In this document: positions 8,169-16,655 of the stretch, one piece after another | How positions within the stretch are numbered: the first letter of the stretch is position 1 | Layout: each line of letters starts with the position of its first letter | Origin: Pseudomonas chlororaphis subsp. piscium | Lineage (GTDB): Bacteria > Pseudomonadota > Gammaproteobacteria > Pseudomonadales > Pseudomonadaceae | NCBI RefSeq assembly: GCF_003850345.1 | Contig: NZ_CP027707.1 | Span: 2,852,001 to 2,916,000 of the forward strand | Length of the DNA: 64,000 nt | Direction of reading: 5' to 3' | Position numbers and translations under genes: made by a program | Notes under the pieces: generated by a model | Told to the model about the DNA's origin: nothing | What the model saw: only the letters and a program-made list of their open reading frames with translations | The model's database searches: none

Positions 8169-9371
8169 ATGTCTTTTGAACTGGACCTTCCCGAAATCCG
8201 CGCTGGCATCCTTGAATTCCCGGTCTGGCATGCGCGCGGTGGTACGTCCACCGGTCTGATCCTGGCTCGCGAGACCCTGCCCGAGGACCCGGCGCTGGTC
8301 GAGGAACTGCTGCGCCACTTGATGGGGGTGCCGCTGAGTGGCGACCTGCCGGGCAATAACCAGATCACCGGGCTGGGCCGTGGCGGGCCCACCAGCAACA
8401 AGGTGTTCATCGCCGAGCGGCGGCCCGGCGAGTCGCGTCTGGTCAGCACCCTGGCGCAGTTGGCGGCGGGTAAAAGCGCGATCGACTGGAGCGTCAATTG
8501 CGGCAACATGTCGGCGGCCTTGCCCTTGTATGCCCTGGAGCGTGGCTGGCTGAGCCCGGACGAGGACAGCGCGCAGATCGAGATCTTCAACAGCAACACC
8601 CAGACCACCATGCTCGCGCGCCTGGCGTTCCGGGATGGGCGCCTGCTGAGCGATACGCGCATTCCCGGGGTCAATGGCGTGTTCCCCGGGGTCGACCTGT
8701 TTCTCAGCGACCCGGTGGGGGCCAAGACCGGCCAGCTGTTTCCCACCGGGCAGCGCATCGACCTGCTCGACGGCGTGCGCGCCACCTGCCTCGATGTGGC
8801 GGTGCCGATGGTCATTGTCCAGGCCGCGGACCTGGGCAAGACCGGCCTGGAAACCCCGGCGCAGCTGGACGCCGATGGCGAATTCAAGGCGCGGCTGATC
8901 AGCCTGATGGTGCAGGGCGGCCTGCGCATGCAATTGCGCAACCGCAGCGGTGCCCTGATGAGCGCCGAGGAATTGCAGCGCAGCGAAACCCTGCCGAAGA
9001 TCTGCATCGTCAGCCCGGCCCAGGGCACGGGGGATATCAATACCCGTTATTTCACCCCGCAGAATGCCCATCCTTCATTGGCCGTCTCCGGTGGCTGCTG
9101 CCTGGCCGCCGCCTGCCTGGCGCAAGGCACCGTGGCCCATGAACTGCTCAAGACGCCCAAGCCGCTGAGCGCCACCACGGCGGAATACCCGGTGTCGATC
9201 GAAAACCCGGCGGGGGTGCTGGACACCTTGATTACCGCGCGCGAAGAGGGCGGTTCGATGCGCATCGACGCGGCCGCCTACCGGCGTAGCGCGCAGATCC
9301 TGCTCAAGGGTCGGGTGCCGCTGTACAACGCTTCGGCGGCGTTGTTCGAGGCGTTGAAAGGGCGGGGCTAA
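8169..9371 (+). CDS. PrpF-family isomerase (aconitate/oxalomesaconate tautomerase type)
   Basis: A 400-residue PrpF/DUF453 protein with two diaminopimelate-epimerase-like halves. Key signatures are VWHARGGTSTGLIL near residue 20 and GRGGPTSNKVF near 77. WSVNCGNMSAALP, near 113, carries the conserved Cys, and HPSLAVSGGCCLAAA near 300 carries the second. The family isomerises or tautomerises unsaturated tricarboxylates: PrpF with AcnD in the methylcitrate cycle, or GalD in gallate breakdown. Neither acnD/prpC nor gallate genes lie here, so its substrate is open. It converges with an AraC regulator gene 32 bp away, which does not share a promoter with it. Confidence 0.85.
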   Translation: MSFELDLPEIRAGILEFPVWHARGGTSTGLILARETLPEDPALVEELLRHLMGVPLSGDLPGNNQITGLGRGGPTSNKVFIAERRPGESRLVSTLAQLAAGKSAIDWSVNCGNMSAALPLYALERGWLSPDEDSAQIEIFNSNTQTTMLARLAFRDGRLLSDTRIPGVNGVFPGVDLFLSDPVGAKTGQLFPTGQRIDLLDGVRATCLDVAVPMVIVQAADLGKTGLETPAQLDADGEFKARLISLMVQGGLRMQLRNRSGALMSAEELQRSETLPKICIVSPAQGTGDINTRYFTPQNAHPSLAVSGGCCLAAACLAQGTVAHELLKTPKPLSATTAEYPVSIENPAGVLDTLITAREEGGSMRIDAAAYRRSAQILLKGRVPLYNASAALFEALKGRG

Positions 9372-9403
9372 ATCCCGCATCCAGCAGATGGCAGCAAATC
9401 CGC

Positions 9404-10345
9404 TCAACCCTGTGAACGATATTCGCTGGGAGCGACCCCGAACTCGCGGCGAAAGGCCCGGCTGAAGGCGGCCTCGGATTCATAACCCAGCTGTTCGGCG
9501 ATCTGCGAAATGCGCAGGCTGGAGGTCTGCAGGCGCTGACCGGCCAGTTGCATGCGCCAGTGCATCAAGTAGCGCATCGGCGATTGGCCCACCAGCTGGG
9601 TGAAACGTTGCGCCAGGTTGGAGCGCGACTGGTTGACCAGGCCGGCCAGGCGCTCGACGCTCCACGCCGCGCCCGGCTCGGCATGCAGCAGCGCCAGCGC
9701 CTGGCCAATCAGCGGGTCGCGCAGGGCAGCGATCCAGCCGCCGATGCCTTGCGGGGCATGGGCCAGCCAATGGCGCACGGCCCAGATAAACATGAGGTCG
9801 ATGATCCGCGAGAGCATGATGCGGCTGCCGATCGAGGGGTTTTGCACCTCCTTCTGCATCGCCGCCACCGTCAGCGACAGCCATTCACGGGAGCCGATCA
9901 AGTCGCTCGGGTCCTCGCCCTGGCAACTGACTTGCAGCACCCCGGGCAAGCCCTGGATCAAGGCCTGGCCGCACCCACCCTCGAACTGAAAGACCCCGCT
10001 GGTGATGCGCGCCGGCAGGTCCGGGCTGGCATCGGCAGCGCTGTGCAGTTGATGAGCCTGGCCGTGGGGTACGAACAGGATGTCCCCGGGCATCAGCCGG
10101 GTGGCTTCGTTAGTGCCGTTGAGCCTGAGCTGGCAGCCGGCGTCCTGGATCACATGGAAACAGGCGCTGCCCGCCGCTCGCTGCAGCACCTGGTCGGGCT
10201 GCAGGAGCGTCTCGCCCAGCAGCTCGCCACGCATCCGGGCCAGGCTGAACACTTCGAAAAACACATCGGCGGCCGGGTGCCTGAGGTCGGTTGGCGAAGC
10301 GGGTGGGGTCAGGTGTCTCTGCACAGTCTTCGGCTTCTCGGTCAT
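9404..10345 (-). CDS. AraC-family transcriptional regulator with cupin sensor domain
   Basis: A 313-residue regulator. The N-terminal cupin (AraC_binding_2-like) reads HPAADVFFEVFSLARMRGELLG through RLMPGDILFVPHGQAHQLHSA. The C-terminal double helix-turn-helix includes WSVERLAGLVNQSRSNLAQRF and the family signature ISQIAEQLGYESEAAFSRAFRREFG. I start it at ATG 10345 (MTEKPKTVQ). The frame stays open much further upstream, but that extension lies antisense to the divergent hydrolase gene and has no domain content. The hydrolase starts about 170 bp away on the other strand, making it the likeliest target. Confidence 0.88.
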   Translation of the reverse strand: MTEKPKTVQRHLTPPASPTDLRHPAADVFFEVFSLARMRGELLGETLLQPDQVLQRAAGSACFHVIQDAGCQLRLNGTNEATRLMPGDILFVPHGQAHQLHSAADASPDLPARITSGVFQFEGGCGQALIQGLPGVLQVSCQGEDPSDLIGSREWLSLTVAAMQKEVQNPSIGSRIMLSRIIDLMFIWAVRHWLAHAPQGIGGWIAALRDPLIGQALALLHAEPGAAWSVERLAGLVNQSRSNLAQRFTQLVGQSPMRYLMHWRMQLAGQRLQTSSLRISQIAEQLGYESEAAFSRAFRREFGVAPSEYRSQG

Positions 10346-10516
10346 GGTCGGTCGGCACCGTCCCCTTCGATAATGAGCGCGCCCGAGCATAAGCCAGCAC
10401 GGGGGAGGGCGTCTCCTGCCTTGTTGCCCGACGAGCGACCTTCCCTGCAGTGCCCTGGGCCGGCAGTACCGCCGCCATCGGCGAGCGGTCTTTATCCAGA
10501 CAGAGGATTCAAGCTC

Positions 10517-11215
10517 ATGAGTGATCAGCCTACGATTGTGTTGGTGCACGGTTTTTGGGGCGATGCGGCCCATTGGAGCAAGGTGATCATCGAGTTGGCG
10601 CGCAAGGGCTACGGCGCGATCCGCGCGGTGGAAATGCCCTTGACGTCGCTGGCCGATGACGTCGAGCGCACCCGCAGGATGATTGCCCAGGTCGATGGCC
10701 CGGTGTTGCTGGTGGGGCATTCCTACGGCGGCGCGGTGATTACCGAAGTGGGCGACCAGCCCAACGTGGTCGGGCTGGTGTACATCGCCGCCTTCGCCCC
10801 GGATGCCGGGGAAAGCCCGGGTTCCATCACCCAGCAGCAACTGCCCGCGGCGGCGGCCAACCTCGAGCCGGACAGCGATGGCTACCTGTGGCTCAAGCCG
10901 CAAGCCTTCCATGAGAGCTTCTGCCAGGACCTGGGCGCCGATGAGGCGCTGGTTATGGCGGTGACCCAGAAGGCGCCGCTGGCCAGCACCTTCGGCGATA
11001 CCATCAGCGCGCCGGCCTGGAAGAACAAGCCGTCCTGGTACCAGATCTCCAGCGACGACCGCATGATCCATCCGCGCAACCAGCAGATGATGGCCGCCCG
11101 GCTCAACCCCCGGAAGACCCTCACCCTGGCCAGCTCCCATGCCTCGCTGGCCTCGCGAGCGGCGGAGGTCGCGGCCTTTATCCACGAGGCCGCCAGCGCC
11201 ACCGTCAAGGGCTGA
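10517..11215 (+). CDS. alpha/beta-hydrolase
   Basis: A 232-residue alpha/beta-hydrolase. The oxyanion motif HGFWG begins at residue 11, the nucleophile elbow is GHSYGG with Ser69, and the catalytic His is probably in ASSHASLAS near residue 209. The cap is short. It resembles the esterase/hydrolase group often described as EstC- or salicylate-esterase-like, without N-terminal signal. Start ATG 10517 follows AGGATTC. It is divergent from the AraC-family regulator, which probably controls it. The natural ester or amide substrate is unknown. Confidence 0.85.
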   Translation: MSDQPTIVLVHGFWGDAAHWSKVIIELARKGYGAIRAVEMPLTSLADDVERTRRMIAQVDGPVLLVGHSYGGAVITEVGDQPNVVGLVYIAAFAPDAGESPGSITQQQLPAAAANLEPDSDGYLWLKPQAFHESFCQDLGADEALVMAVTQKAPLASTFGDTISAPAWKNKPSWYQISSDDRMIHPRNQQMMAARLNPRKTLTLASSHASLASRAAEVAAFIHEAASATVKG

Positions 11216-11228
11216 CCAGGCTGTGCCT

Positions 11229-11254
11229 CAGGCCCCGCTCAGGAGAGGGGCCTG
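11229..11254. terminator. bidirectional stem-loop between convergent genes
   Basis: CAGGCCCC (11229-11236) pairs perfectly with GGGGCCTG (11247-11254) across a 10-base loop, in the 45-bp gap between the hydrolase stop and the end of the convergent exonuclease-fold gene. There is no strong T-run on either side, so termination efficiency is uncertain. Confidence 0.45.
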
Positions 11255-11260
11255 TTCGGC

Positions 11261-12373
11261 TCACAGATCCAGGTCGACCCACACCGCCGCGTGATCCGAG
11301 CCGGCGTTTTCCTTCTTGTCCAACTGCGGGTAGGCGTTCCAGCGTTTGGGCTTGCTGCCCGGCCACATGCCCTTGCGCCATACGCCGCCGGCGGTGACGG
11401 TGGCGAACAGCGCGGGCGACAGCAGCAGGTAGTCGATCTTGTTCGCCGCCTTGCAGGTGTCGAAGGTGCCGGGGTAACCGCCGTCATCGAAGGCCGGATG
11501 GACAAAGGCATCCTTGAGGTCGGTGCCCTTGAGCAAGGGCTCCAGCGGCGCGCTGTCCGGGGTGTCGTTGAAGTCGCCGACCACCGCGATATAGGCCTCG
11601 CCCTGGGCCACCAGCTCCTCGTAGATGGTCTTGATCCGCTCGGCCTGGGCCAGGCGTTTTCTCGCCGAGGCCGCGAGGCTGCCGTAGCCTTTGCTCTTGA
11701 GGTGGTTGACCAGCACGATCAGTTGTTTGCCGCTGGGTAGGGGGATCTGGAACTGCGCGCAATCGCGGGAAAAGATCAGCTCGCCGTTGGCCGCGGTGTC
11801 GTCGACATGGCTGCGCAGCTGGCCGATGGGGTAGCCCTCGGCGGTCATCAGGCCGACGTCGATGCCCCGTGTATCGTTGCCGTCGATCAGCATCACGTGC
11901 TGGTACAACGGGCCGCCCAGGGCGCCGATGATCTCCGTATTGAAATCGCGCAGGGCCGGGCGGCTTTCCGCCTCGACCACCGCCAGCACATCGGCTTGCA
12001 GGTCGATCATCACCCGCGCGGTGTTGCGCATGGCTTCCAGGTCCACCGGGGCGTCGATCAGCTCCAGCGAGCCGACCCACTCGGTGCGGCCGTTGGCGAC
12101 AATCTCCAGGCCCCCGGCCTTGGGCCGCTTGACCAGGCTGCCGCGGTTCTGCCGCAGGATCACGAAGGGGCCCTGGTCCGACTTGCTCAGCCCCAGTTCG
12201 GTCAGCAGCTTGACCATCTGCGCCTTGTCCTGGTCCGTGTAGATGGGCTCGCCCAGCAACTGGTTGAGCCGGGCGAAACGCTCCAGCACAGGCCGGCCCT
12301 CGGCCCAGCCTTCCAGGTTCATGGCCTTGGCGCGGTTGAACAGGTTTTCAACGTTGTAGGACGCGAGTCTCAT
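11261..12373 (-). CDS. endonuclease/exonuclease/phosphatase (EEP) family protein
   Basis: A 370-residue EEP-fold protein, cytoplasmic with no signal peptide. The metal-site motifs are visible: LASYNVENLFN at the N-terminus (Asn and nearby Glu), VLAVVEAESRPALRDFN, VLVNHLKSK, VVGDFNDTPDS and the terminal GSDHAAVWVDL with Asp-His. The fold covers nucleases, sphingomyelinases and inositol phosphatases, so the substrate cannot be named. I start it at ATG 12373 (MRLASYNVE), which follows AGGAAGAG; an in-frame ATG 33 bp upstream is less well supported. The gene stands alone on the minus strand, next to a decayed acetyltransferase. Confidence 0.85.
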   Translation of the reverse strand: MRLASYNVENLFNRAKAMNLEGWAEGRPVLERFARLNQLLGEPIYTDQDKAQMVKLLTELGLSKSDQGPFVILRQNRGSLVKRPKAGGLEIVANGRTEWVGSLELIDAPVDLEAMRNTARVMIDLQADVLAVVEAESRPALRDFNTEIIGALGGPLYQHVMLIDGNDTRGIDVGLMTAEGYPIGQLRSHVDDTAANGELIFSRDCAQFQIPLPSGKQLIVLVNHLKSKGYGSLAASARKRLAQAERIKTIYEELVAQGEAYIAVVGDFNDTPDSAPLEPLLKGTDLKDAFVHPAFDDGGYPGTFDTCKAANKIDYLLLSPALFATVTAGGVWRKGMWPGSKPKRWNAYPQLDKKENAGSDHAAVWVDLDL

Positions 12374-12437
12374 CGTGCTCTTCCTGTGAAAGGGGGCGGA
12401 CGTCAATGAGCATTACAACCGATAAAAATGACTGAAT

Positions 12438-12635
12438 GCCGACAGGCCGGGTCTGGGGACGGAGGGTTGCGTGGTGCTGGGCGACCCCGGCTACTAAGGC
12501 CGTTTCGGCTTCAGGACCCGGGACGGGCTGGTGCTGCCGGGTGTGCCAGCCGAATATTTTCAGGCGTTGTCCTTCGACGGCAGCAGCCCTCGGGGCGAAG
12601 TCCGTTTCCATGACGGGTTTGACGCCCAAGGCTAA
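12438..12635 (+). pseudogene. C-terminal remnant of a GNAT acetyltransferase (YhbS-like), with internal stop
   Basis: Between the EEP and XRE-cupin genes one plus-strand frame reads EGCVVLGDPGY-stop-GRFGFRTRDGL, then LPGVPAEYFQALSFDG and GEVRFHDGFDAQG before TAA at 12633-12635. The words GCVVLGDPxYYGRFGF and PxEYFQAL are the C-terminal signature of YhbS-type acetyltransferases. TAA at 12495-12497 replaces the second Tyr, and nothing resembling the acetyl-CoA loop or N-terminus remains upstream. This is therefore a truncated, inactivated gene. Its reading frame is still otherwise clean, which suggests fairly recent loss. Confidence 0.75.
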
Positions 12636-12645
12636 AGGCTGGGGC

Positions 12646-13263
12646 TTAGAAGGTCGGCGGGGTAATCACCCAGATCACCAGCGCATCGACCTCGCCGGGA
12701 TTGCCATAACGGTGGGGTTCCTGGCTGGAGAAACTGAAGCTGTCGCCTTCGTTGAGCTGGAAGTAGCGCTCGCCGACCCACAGCTCGAAGCTCCCGGACA
12801 GCAGATAACCGGCTTCCTCGCCGTCATGGCTGTAGTTTTGCTGGCTGTAGGTGCCGGGCGGAAAACGCGAGTGGAGGATTTCCAGCTGGCGGTTGGGCTG
12901 CGGGCTCAGCAACTGGTCGACGATACCGTCTTCGTAATGCACGCTCAGGCGGCTGTTCTTGCGTACGACATAGCCGCTGTCTTCAGGCGCGGTGCTGGCT
13001 TCGCTGGCGAAGAACCACTGGATGGTCACGCCCAGGCTGCGGGCGATATTGAACAGCGCGGGAATGGACGGGTAGGCCAGGTTGCGTTCCAACTGGCTGA
13101 TATAGCCGGCCGTCAGTTCGCTCATCTGGGCCAGGGTGGCCAGGGTCATGCCGCGGCGCTTGCGCAGGCCGCGAATCCGCGTCCCGAGAAAGTGTGGCGC
13201 TGCCGCGCCGCTCGCTGGCGTGGGCGCGCTGCTGGCAGGCGGCGTCGTGCTGCTGTTGCTCAT
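12646..13263 (-). CDS. XRE-family transcriptional regulator with C-terminal cupin
   Basis: A 205-residue regulator. A Pro/Ala/Ser-rich N-terminal tail of about 23 residues precedes an XRE helix-turn-helix (IRGLRKRRGMTLATLAQMSE, then YISQLERNLAYPSIPALFNIA), followed by a cupin_2 domain (about residues 120-200, with FPPGTYSQQNYSHDGEEAGYLLSG). This PuuR/SutR-like layout commonly controls amine, amino-acid or betaine catabolism and binds the small-molecule inducer in the cupin. It sits 72 bp after the flavin oxidoreductase gene on the same strand and probably regulates that gene and the divergent binding protein; an AT-rich inverted repeat at 15367-15393 is a candidate operator. Confidence 0.85.
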   Translation of the reverse strand: MSNSSTTPPASSAPTPASGAAAPHFLGTRIRGLRKRRGMTLATLAQMSELTAGYISQLERNLAYPSIPALFNIARSLGVTIQWFFASEASTAPEDSGYVVRKNSRLSVHYEDGIVDQLLSPQPNRQLEILHSRFPPGTYSQQNYSHDGEEAGYLLSGSFELWVGERYFQLNEGDSFSFSSQEPHRYGNPGEVDALVIWVITPPTF

Positions 13264-13335
13264 GGCGTGTTCCGAACCGGGAAGAAGACGGGCGCGTCGC
13301 TGCGCCCGCCTGAAGGCCTCGGAGTATAAACAGGC

Positions 13336-15297
13336 TCAAAGCTGCCAGGCGACCTTCAATCCTTCATAAATCGCTTCCTCGGCGGTGCGCGGCGCCAGGC
13401 AGTCGCCGATGCGCTGGAATTCCACCAGCCCCTGCAGCTCGGTGGCCAGGCTGTCCAGCGGCTGATGGCCCTGGCAGAGCACCAGGCTGTCGACGTTTTC
13501 CATCAGCATCGGCTCGCCGCTGGCGGTGTGTTGCAGGTAGACAGTGTTGTCGTCGCAGCCGTAGAGCCGGGCATAGGGCGTGATGGCAATGCCCAGCTTG
13601 TGCAACTCGCCCGCCAGTTGATCGCGCACATAGAGCGGCAGGTTTTCCCCGCAGTGGGTGCCGTTGACCGCCAGCTGCACCTGATGCCCGGCGCGGGTCA
13701 GGCGTTCGGCGATGCCGGGGCCGATCCAGTCGCAGCGCCAGTCGACCACCACCACCGAGCGCCCGAGTTGCACCTCATTGCGTAGCACCTGCCAGGCATC
13801 CACCACCTGTAGTTCCCCGCCACGCTCGAAGGCTGGCCAATAAGGCTCGGCCCCGGTGGCGATGATCACCACGTCCGGCCGCTCGCGCTCCACCAGGGCG
13901 CGGTCGACGCGGGTGTTGCGCACCACGCGCACGCCGGCCAGCTCCATCTCCCGCTGCAGGTTGGTGCTGGCGCCGCCGAATTCGCTGCGGCGCGGCAGCA
14001 GTTGCGCCAGCAGCACCTGGCCACCCAATTGCGCGCTGGCCTCATACAGGGTCACCTCATGCCCACGTTGCGCGGCCACCGCCGCGGCTTTCATCCCGGC
14101 CGGGCCGCCGCCGGCGATCATCACCCGGCGCGGCTTGAGGGTCGGGCGCAGGGCGCCGAACAGCAGTTCGCGGCCGGTTTCCGGGTGCTGGATACAGGAG
14201 ATCGGCAGCCCCTTGTGAAAGTGCCCGATGCACGCCTGGTTGCAGGCGATACAGGCGCGCACGTCTTCGGCGCGCCCGGCCTCGGTCTTGTTCGGCATCT
14301 GCGGATCGCAGATCAGCGCGCGGGTCATGCCGCACACATCCGCCTGGCCGCGGGCGAGGATCAGTTCGGCTTCCTGGGGCTGGTTGATGCGTCCGGTGAC
14401 GAACAGCGGAATCTTCAGGCTGGCCTTGAAGGTCCCGGCTTCCCTGGCCAGGTAGGCGGCCTCGATGGCCATCGGCGGCACGATGTGCACGGCGCCGCCG
14501 AGGGACGCCGAGGTGCCCGCGACTATATGCACGTAGTCCAGTTGCTCCTGCATGGCCTGAACGGCCGCCAGGGACTCGTCCTCGGTCAGGCCCTCGGGGT
14601 CGCGCTCGTCGGCGCTGATGCGCAGGCCGATGATGAACTGTTCGTCGGTACTGGCCCGGACCGCCGCGATGACCTCGCGCAGAAAGCGCAGGCGCTGCTG
14701 CAGGTCGCCGTTGTATTCGTCACTGCGCCGATTGACCCGCGGGTTGAGGAACTGCGCCGGCAGATAACCATGGCTGGCGACCACTTCCACGCCATCCAGC
14801 CCGGCCTGGTGCAGGCGACGCGCAGCGGTTGCGTAACCGTCGACTATCTCGTCGATCATGCCCTGGTCCAGGGCCCGGGGCATGACCCTGAAGCGCTCGT
14901 TGGGCACCGCCGAAGGGGCATAGGCGACCGCCAGCAGGCCGTCGCCGGACTCCATGATTTCCCGCCCGGGGTGAAAGATCTGCGACAGCACCAGGGTGCC
15001 GTGGGCGTGACAGGTCTGCGCGAGCTGCCGATAGCCGTCGATGCAGGCGTCGTCGGTGGCCATCAGCACATGGGAGGTGTAGCGCGCACTGTCGTGGACC
15101 CCGGCCACCTGCAGCACGATCAGCCCGACGCCGCCTTCGGCCCGTGCCCGGTGATAGGCGATCAGTTGTTCATTGACCAGATTGTCGGTGGGCATCGAGG
15201 TGTCGTGACCACTGGACATGATGCGGTTCTTCAGGCGCTTGCCACGCAGCTGCAATGGCTCGAAAAGGTGGGCGAAAGCAGGGCTTGAGATCGACAT
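13336..15297 (-). CDS. FMN/FAD/[4Fe-4S] oxidoreductase of the trimethylamine-dehydrogenase / 2,4-dienoyl-CoA-reductase family
   Basis: A 653-residue enzyme with an N-terminal old-yellow-enzyme barrel (FEPLQLRGKRLKNRI at residue 12, SHGYLPAQFLNPRVNRRSDEYNG near 180). A [4Fe-4S] site follows with Cys349, Cys352, Cys356 and Cys368 in the C-x2-C-x3-C-x11-C spacing. The C-terminal half is an FAD/NAD(P) domain (VMIAGGGPAGMKAAAVAA). Relatives demethylate or dehydrogenate methylated amines (trimethylamine, dimethylglycine, stachydrine, histamine) or reduce dienoyl-CoA. The XRE-cupin regulator and the divergent polyamine-type binding protein favour a nitrogenous substrate here. It is cytoplasmic; electron acceptor genes are not adjacent. 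Confidence 0.88.
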   Translation of the reverse strand: MSISSPAFAHLFEPLQLRGKRLKNRIMSSGHDTSMPTDNLVNEQLIAYHRARAEGGVGLIVLQVAGVHDSARYTSHVLMATDDACIDGYRQLAQTCHAHGTLVLSQIFHPGREIMESGDGLLAVAYAPSAVPNERFRVMPRALDQGMIDEIVDGYATAARRLHQAGLDGVEVVASHGYLPAQFLNPRVNRRSDEYNGDLQQRLRFLREVIAAVRASTDEQFIIGLRISADERDPEGLTEDESLAAVQAMQEQLDYVHIVAGTSASLGGAVHIVPPMAIEAAYLAREAGTFKASLKIPLFVTGRINQPQEAELILARGQADVCGMTRALICDPQMPNKTEAGRAEDVRACIACNQACIGHFHKGLPISCIQHPETGRELLFGALRPTLKPRRVMIAGGGPAGMKAAAVAAQRGHEVTLYEASAQLGGQVLLAQLLPRRSEFGGASTNLQREMELAGVRVVRNTRVDRALVERERPDVVIIATGAEPYWPAFERGGELQVVDAWQVLRNEVQLGRSVVVVDWRCDWIGPGIAERLTRAGHQVQLAVNGTHCGENLPLYVRDQLAGELHKLGIAITPYARLYGCDDNTVYLQHTASGEPMLMENVDSLVLCQGHQPLDSLATELQGLVEFQRIGDCLAPRTAEEAIYEGLKVAWQL

Positions 15298-15366
15298 GCA
15301 GGTGCTCCAGCGGGGCCGCGGCCAAGAGGTGCGGCGTTATTGTTTTCCCTATAGAAATTTACCCAA

Positions 15367-15393
15367 AGTAAAAAATCAACTTGTTTTTTTACT
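15367..15393. promoter_or_regulatory. AT-rich inverted repeat in divergent promoter region, candidate operator
   Basis: AGTAAAAAA (15367-15375) and TTTTTTACT (15385-15393) are perfect 9-bp arms around a 9-bp spacer. The site lies in the 206-bp space between the minus-strand oxidoreductase and the plus-strand binding-protein gene, whose surroundings are otherwise GC-rich. It is a plausible binding site for the nearby XRE-cupin regulator, though part of the symmetry comes from A/T runs. Confidence 0.45.
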
Positions 15394-15503
15394 AAGCGTT
15401 GCAGTAGCTTCGACCTGCGCCCACCCCTGGGGCGAACCTCACAACAATAAAAAAGGGCTGCGTCGGCACCTTGCCCGCGCGGTACCTGCACGAGGAACCA
15501 GCG

Positions 15504-16553
15504 ATGAAATCCAATAGGCTCAAGCACGTTTTCTCCCCCTTGTTGCTGTCCCTGGCCGCAGGCCTGGGCTGCGTTCAGGCGGCACCGGAGATGGTGGTGG
15601 TCGGTTACGGCGGCGCCGGGCAAAAGGCCCAGGATGTGGCGTTCTTCCAGCCGTTCAGCGCCATTGACCAGAGCAAGTTGATCCAGAGCGAGTACAACGG
15701 CGAAATGGCCCGGATCAAGGTCATGGTCGACACCGGCAATGTCGATTGGGACCTGGTGCAGATCGAAGGTCCGGACCTGATGCGCGGTTGTGAGGAGGGC
15801 ATGTACGAGCCATTGGACTGGAAGGTCCTGGGGCGCGCCGACCAGCTGATCGCCGACGCGGCGCAAGCCTGCGGTTCGGCGGCCCTGGTGTGGAGCGTGG
15901 CCATCGCCTATGACACGGACAAACTGGCCAAGGGGCCGGCTTCATGGGCGGACTTCTGGGACGTGACGACATTTCCCGGCAAGCGCGGCCTGCGCAAGCG
16001 CGCGGTGTACAACCTGGAGTTCGCGCTGCTGGCGGACGGGGTGAAAGTCGAGGATGTGTATGCGCAGCTGAATACGCCGCAGGGTATCGATCGCGCCTTC
16101 GCCAAGCTCGACCAGCTCAAGCCCTATATCCAGTGGTGGGAGGCCGGGGCGCAGCCGGCCCAGTGGCTGGCGGCCGGCGATGTGGTGATGACCTCGACCT
16201 ATAGTGGCCGCGTCGCCCAGGCGGCCCAGGCCGGCAGCCATCTGGGGCTGGTCTGGCCCGGCAGCCTGTACGGCATGGATTACTGGGCGATCATCAAGGG
16301 TTCCAGGCATGTCGAGCAGGCCAAGCGTTTCATCGCCTTTGCCAACCGGCCCGAGGCCCAGCTCAAGTACGTCGAGCAGATTCCTTACGGACCGACCAAC
16401 ACCGAGGCGGCCGCCCGGCTCGATCCCGGCTTGTCGCGATGGGTGCCCACCGCCCCGCAGAACTTGAAGGGTGCGCTGGCGATGGACGTGGCGTTCTGGG
16501 TCGATCATGGCGAGGAGCTCGAAGAGCGTTTCAACGCCTGGGCCAGCAAGTAA
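15504..16553 (+). CDS. periplasmic ABC-type substrate-binding protein (polyamine/PotD-like)
   Basis: A 349-residue extracytoplasmic solute-binding protein. The signal peptide is a basic start (MKSNRLKH), a hydrophobic core and a likely signal-peptidase I site after CVQA. The mature part has PotD/PotF-type landmarks (VDWDLVQIEGPD, WSVAIAYDTD, ASWADFWD, GDVVMTSTYSGRV, YGMDYWAIIKGS). I chose ATG 15504 because GAGGAA precedes it and the signal peptide begins there; an earlier ATG at 15471 would spoil the signal. No permease or ATPase gene is adjacent, so it must feed a transporter elsewhere or act as a sensor. It is divergent from the oxidoreductase, suggesting a shared substrate. Confidence 0.85.
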   Translation: MKSNRLKHVFSPLLLSLAAGLGCVQAAPEMVVVGYGGAGQKAQDVAFFQPFSAIDQSKLIQSEYNGEMARIKVMVDTGNVDWDLVQIEGPDLMRGCEEGMYEPLDWKVLGRADQLIADAAQACGSAALVWSVAIAYDTDKLAKGPASWADFWDVTTFPGKRGLRKRAVYNLEFALLADGVKVEDVYAQLNTPQGIDRAFAKLDQLKPYIQWWEAGAQPAQWLAAGDVVMTSTYSGRVAQAAQAGSHLGLVWPGSLYGMDYWAIIKGSRHVEQAKRFIAFANRPEAQLKYVEQIPYGPTNTEAAARLDPGLSRWVPTAPQNLKGALAMDVAFWVDHGEELEERFNAWASK

Positions 16554-16655
16554 GCGCCCGGGGCCAATCGTGGCGAGCGCTGGAGGCGGCCAAGGTTCTT
16601 GCTGTACAGTCGTTCAGCGCCGCCCCCATCGATTGCCCAAAGGAGATTGCCCCCG

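Noticed and set aside
9548..10516. Upstream extension of the hydrolase reading frame
   Set aside because: It is antisense to the AraC-family gene; the hydrolase starts at 10517 with a ribosome-binding site and normal fold length.
10346..11185. Upstream extension of the AraC-family gene by 280 codons
   Set aside because: The extension is antisense to the divergent hydrolase gene and holds no recognisable domain; ATG 10345 gives the normal family length.
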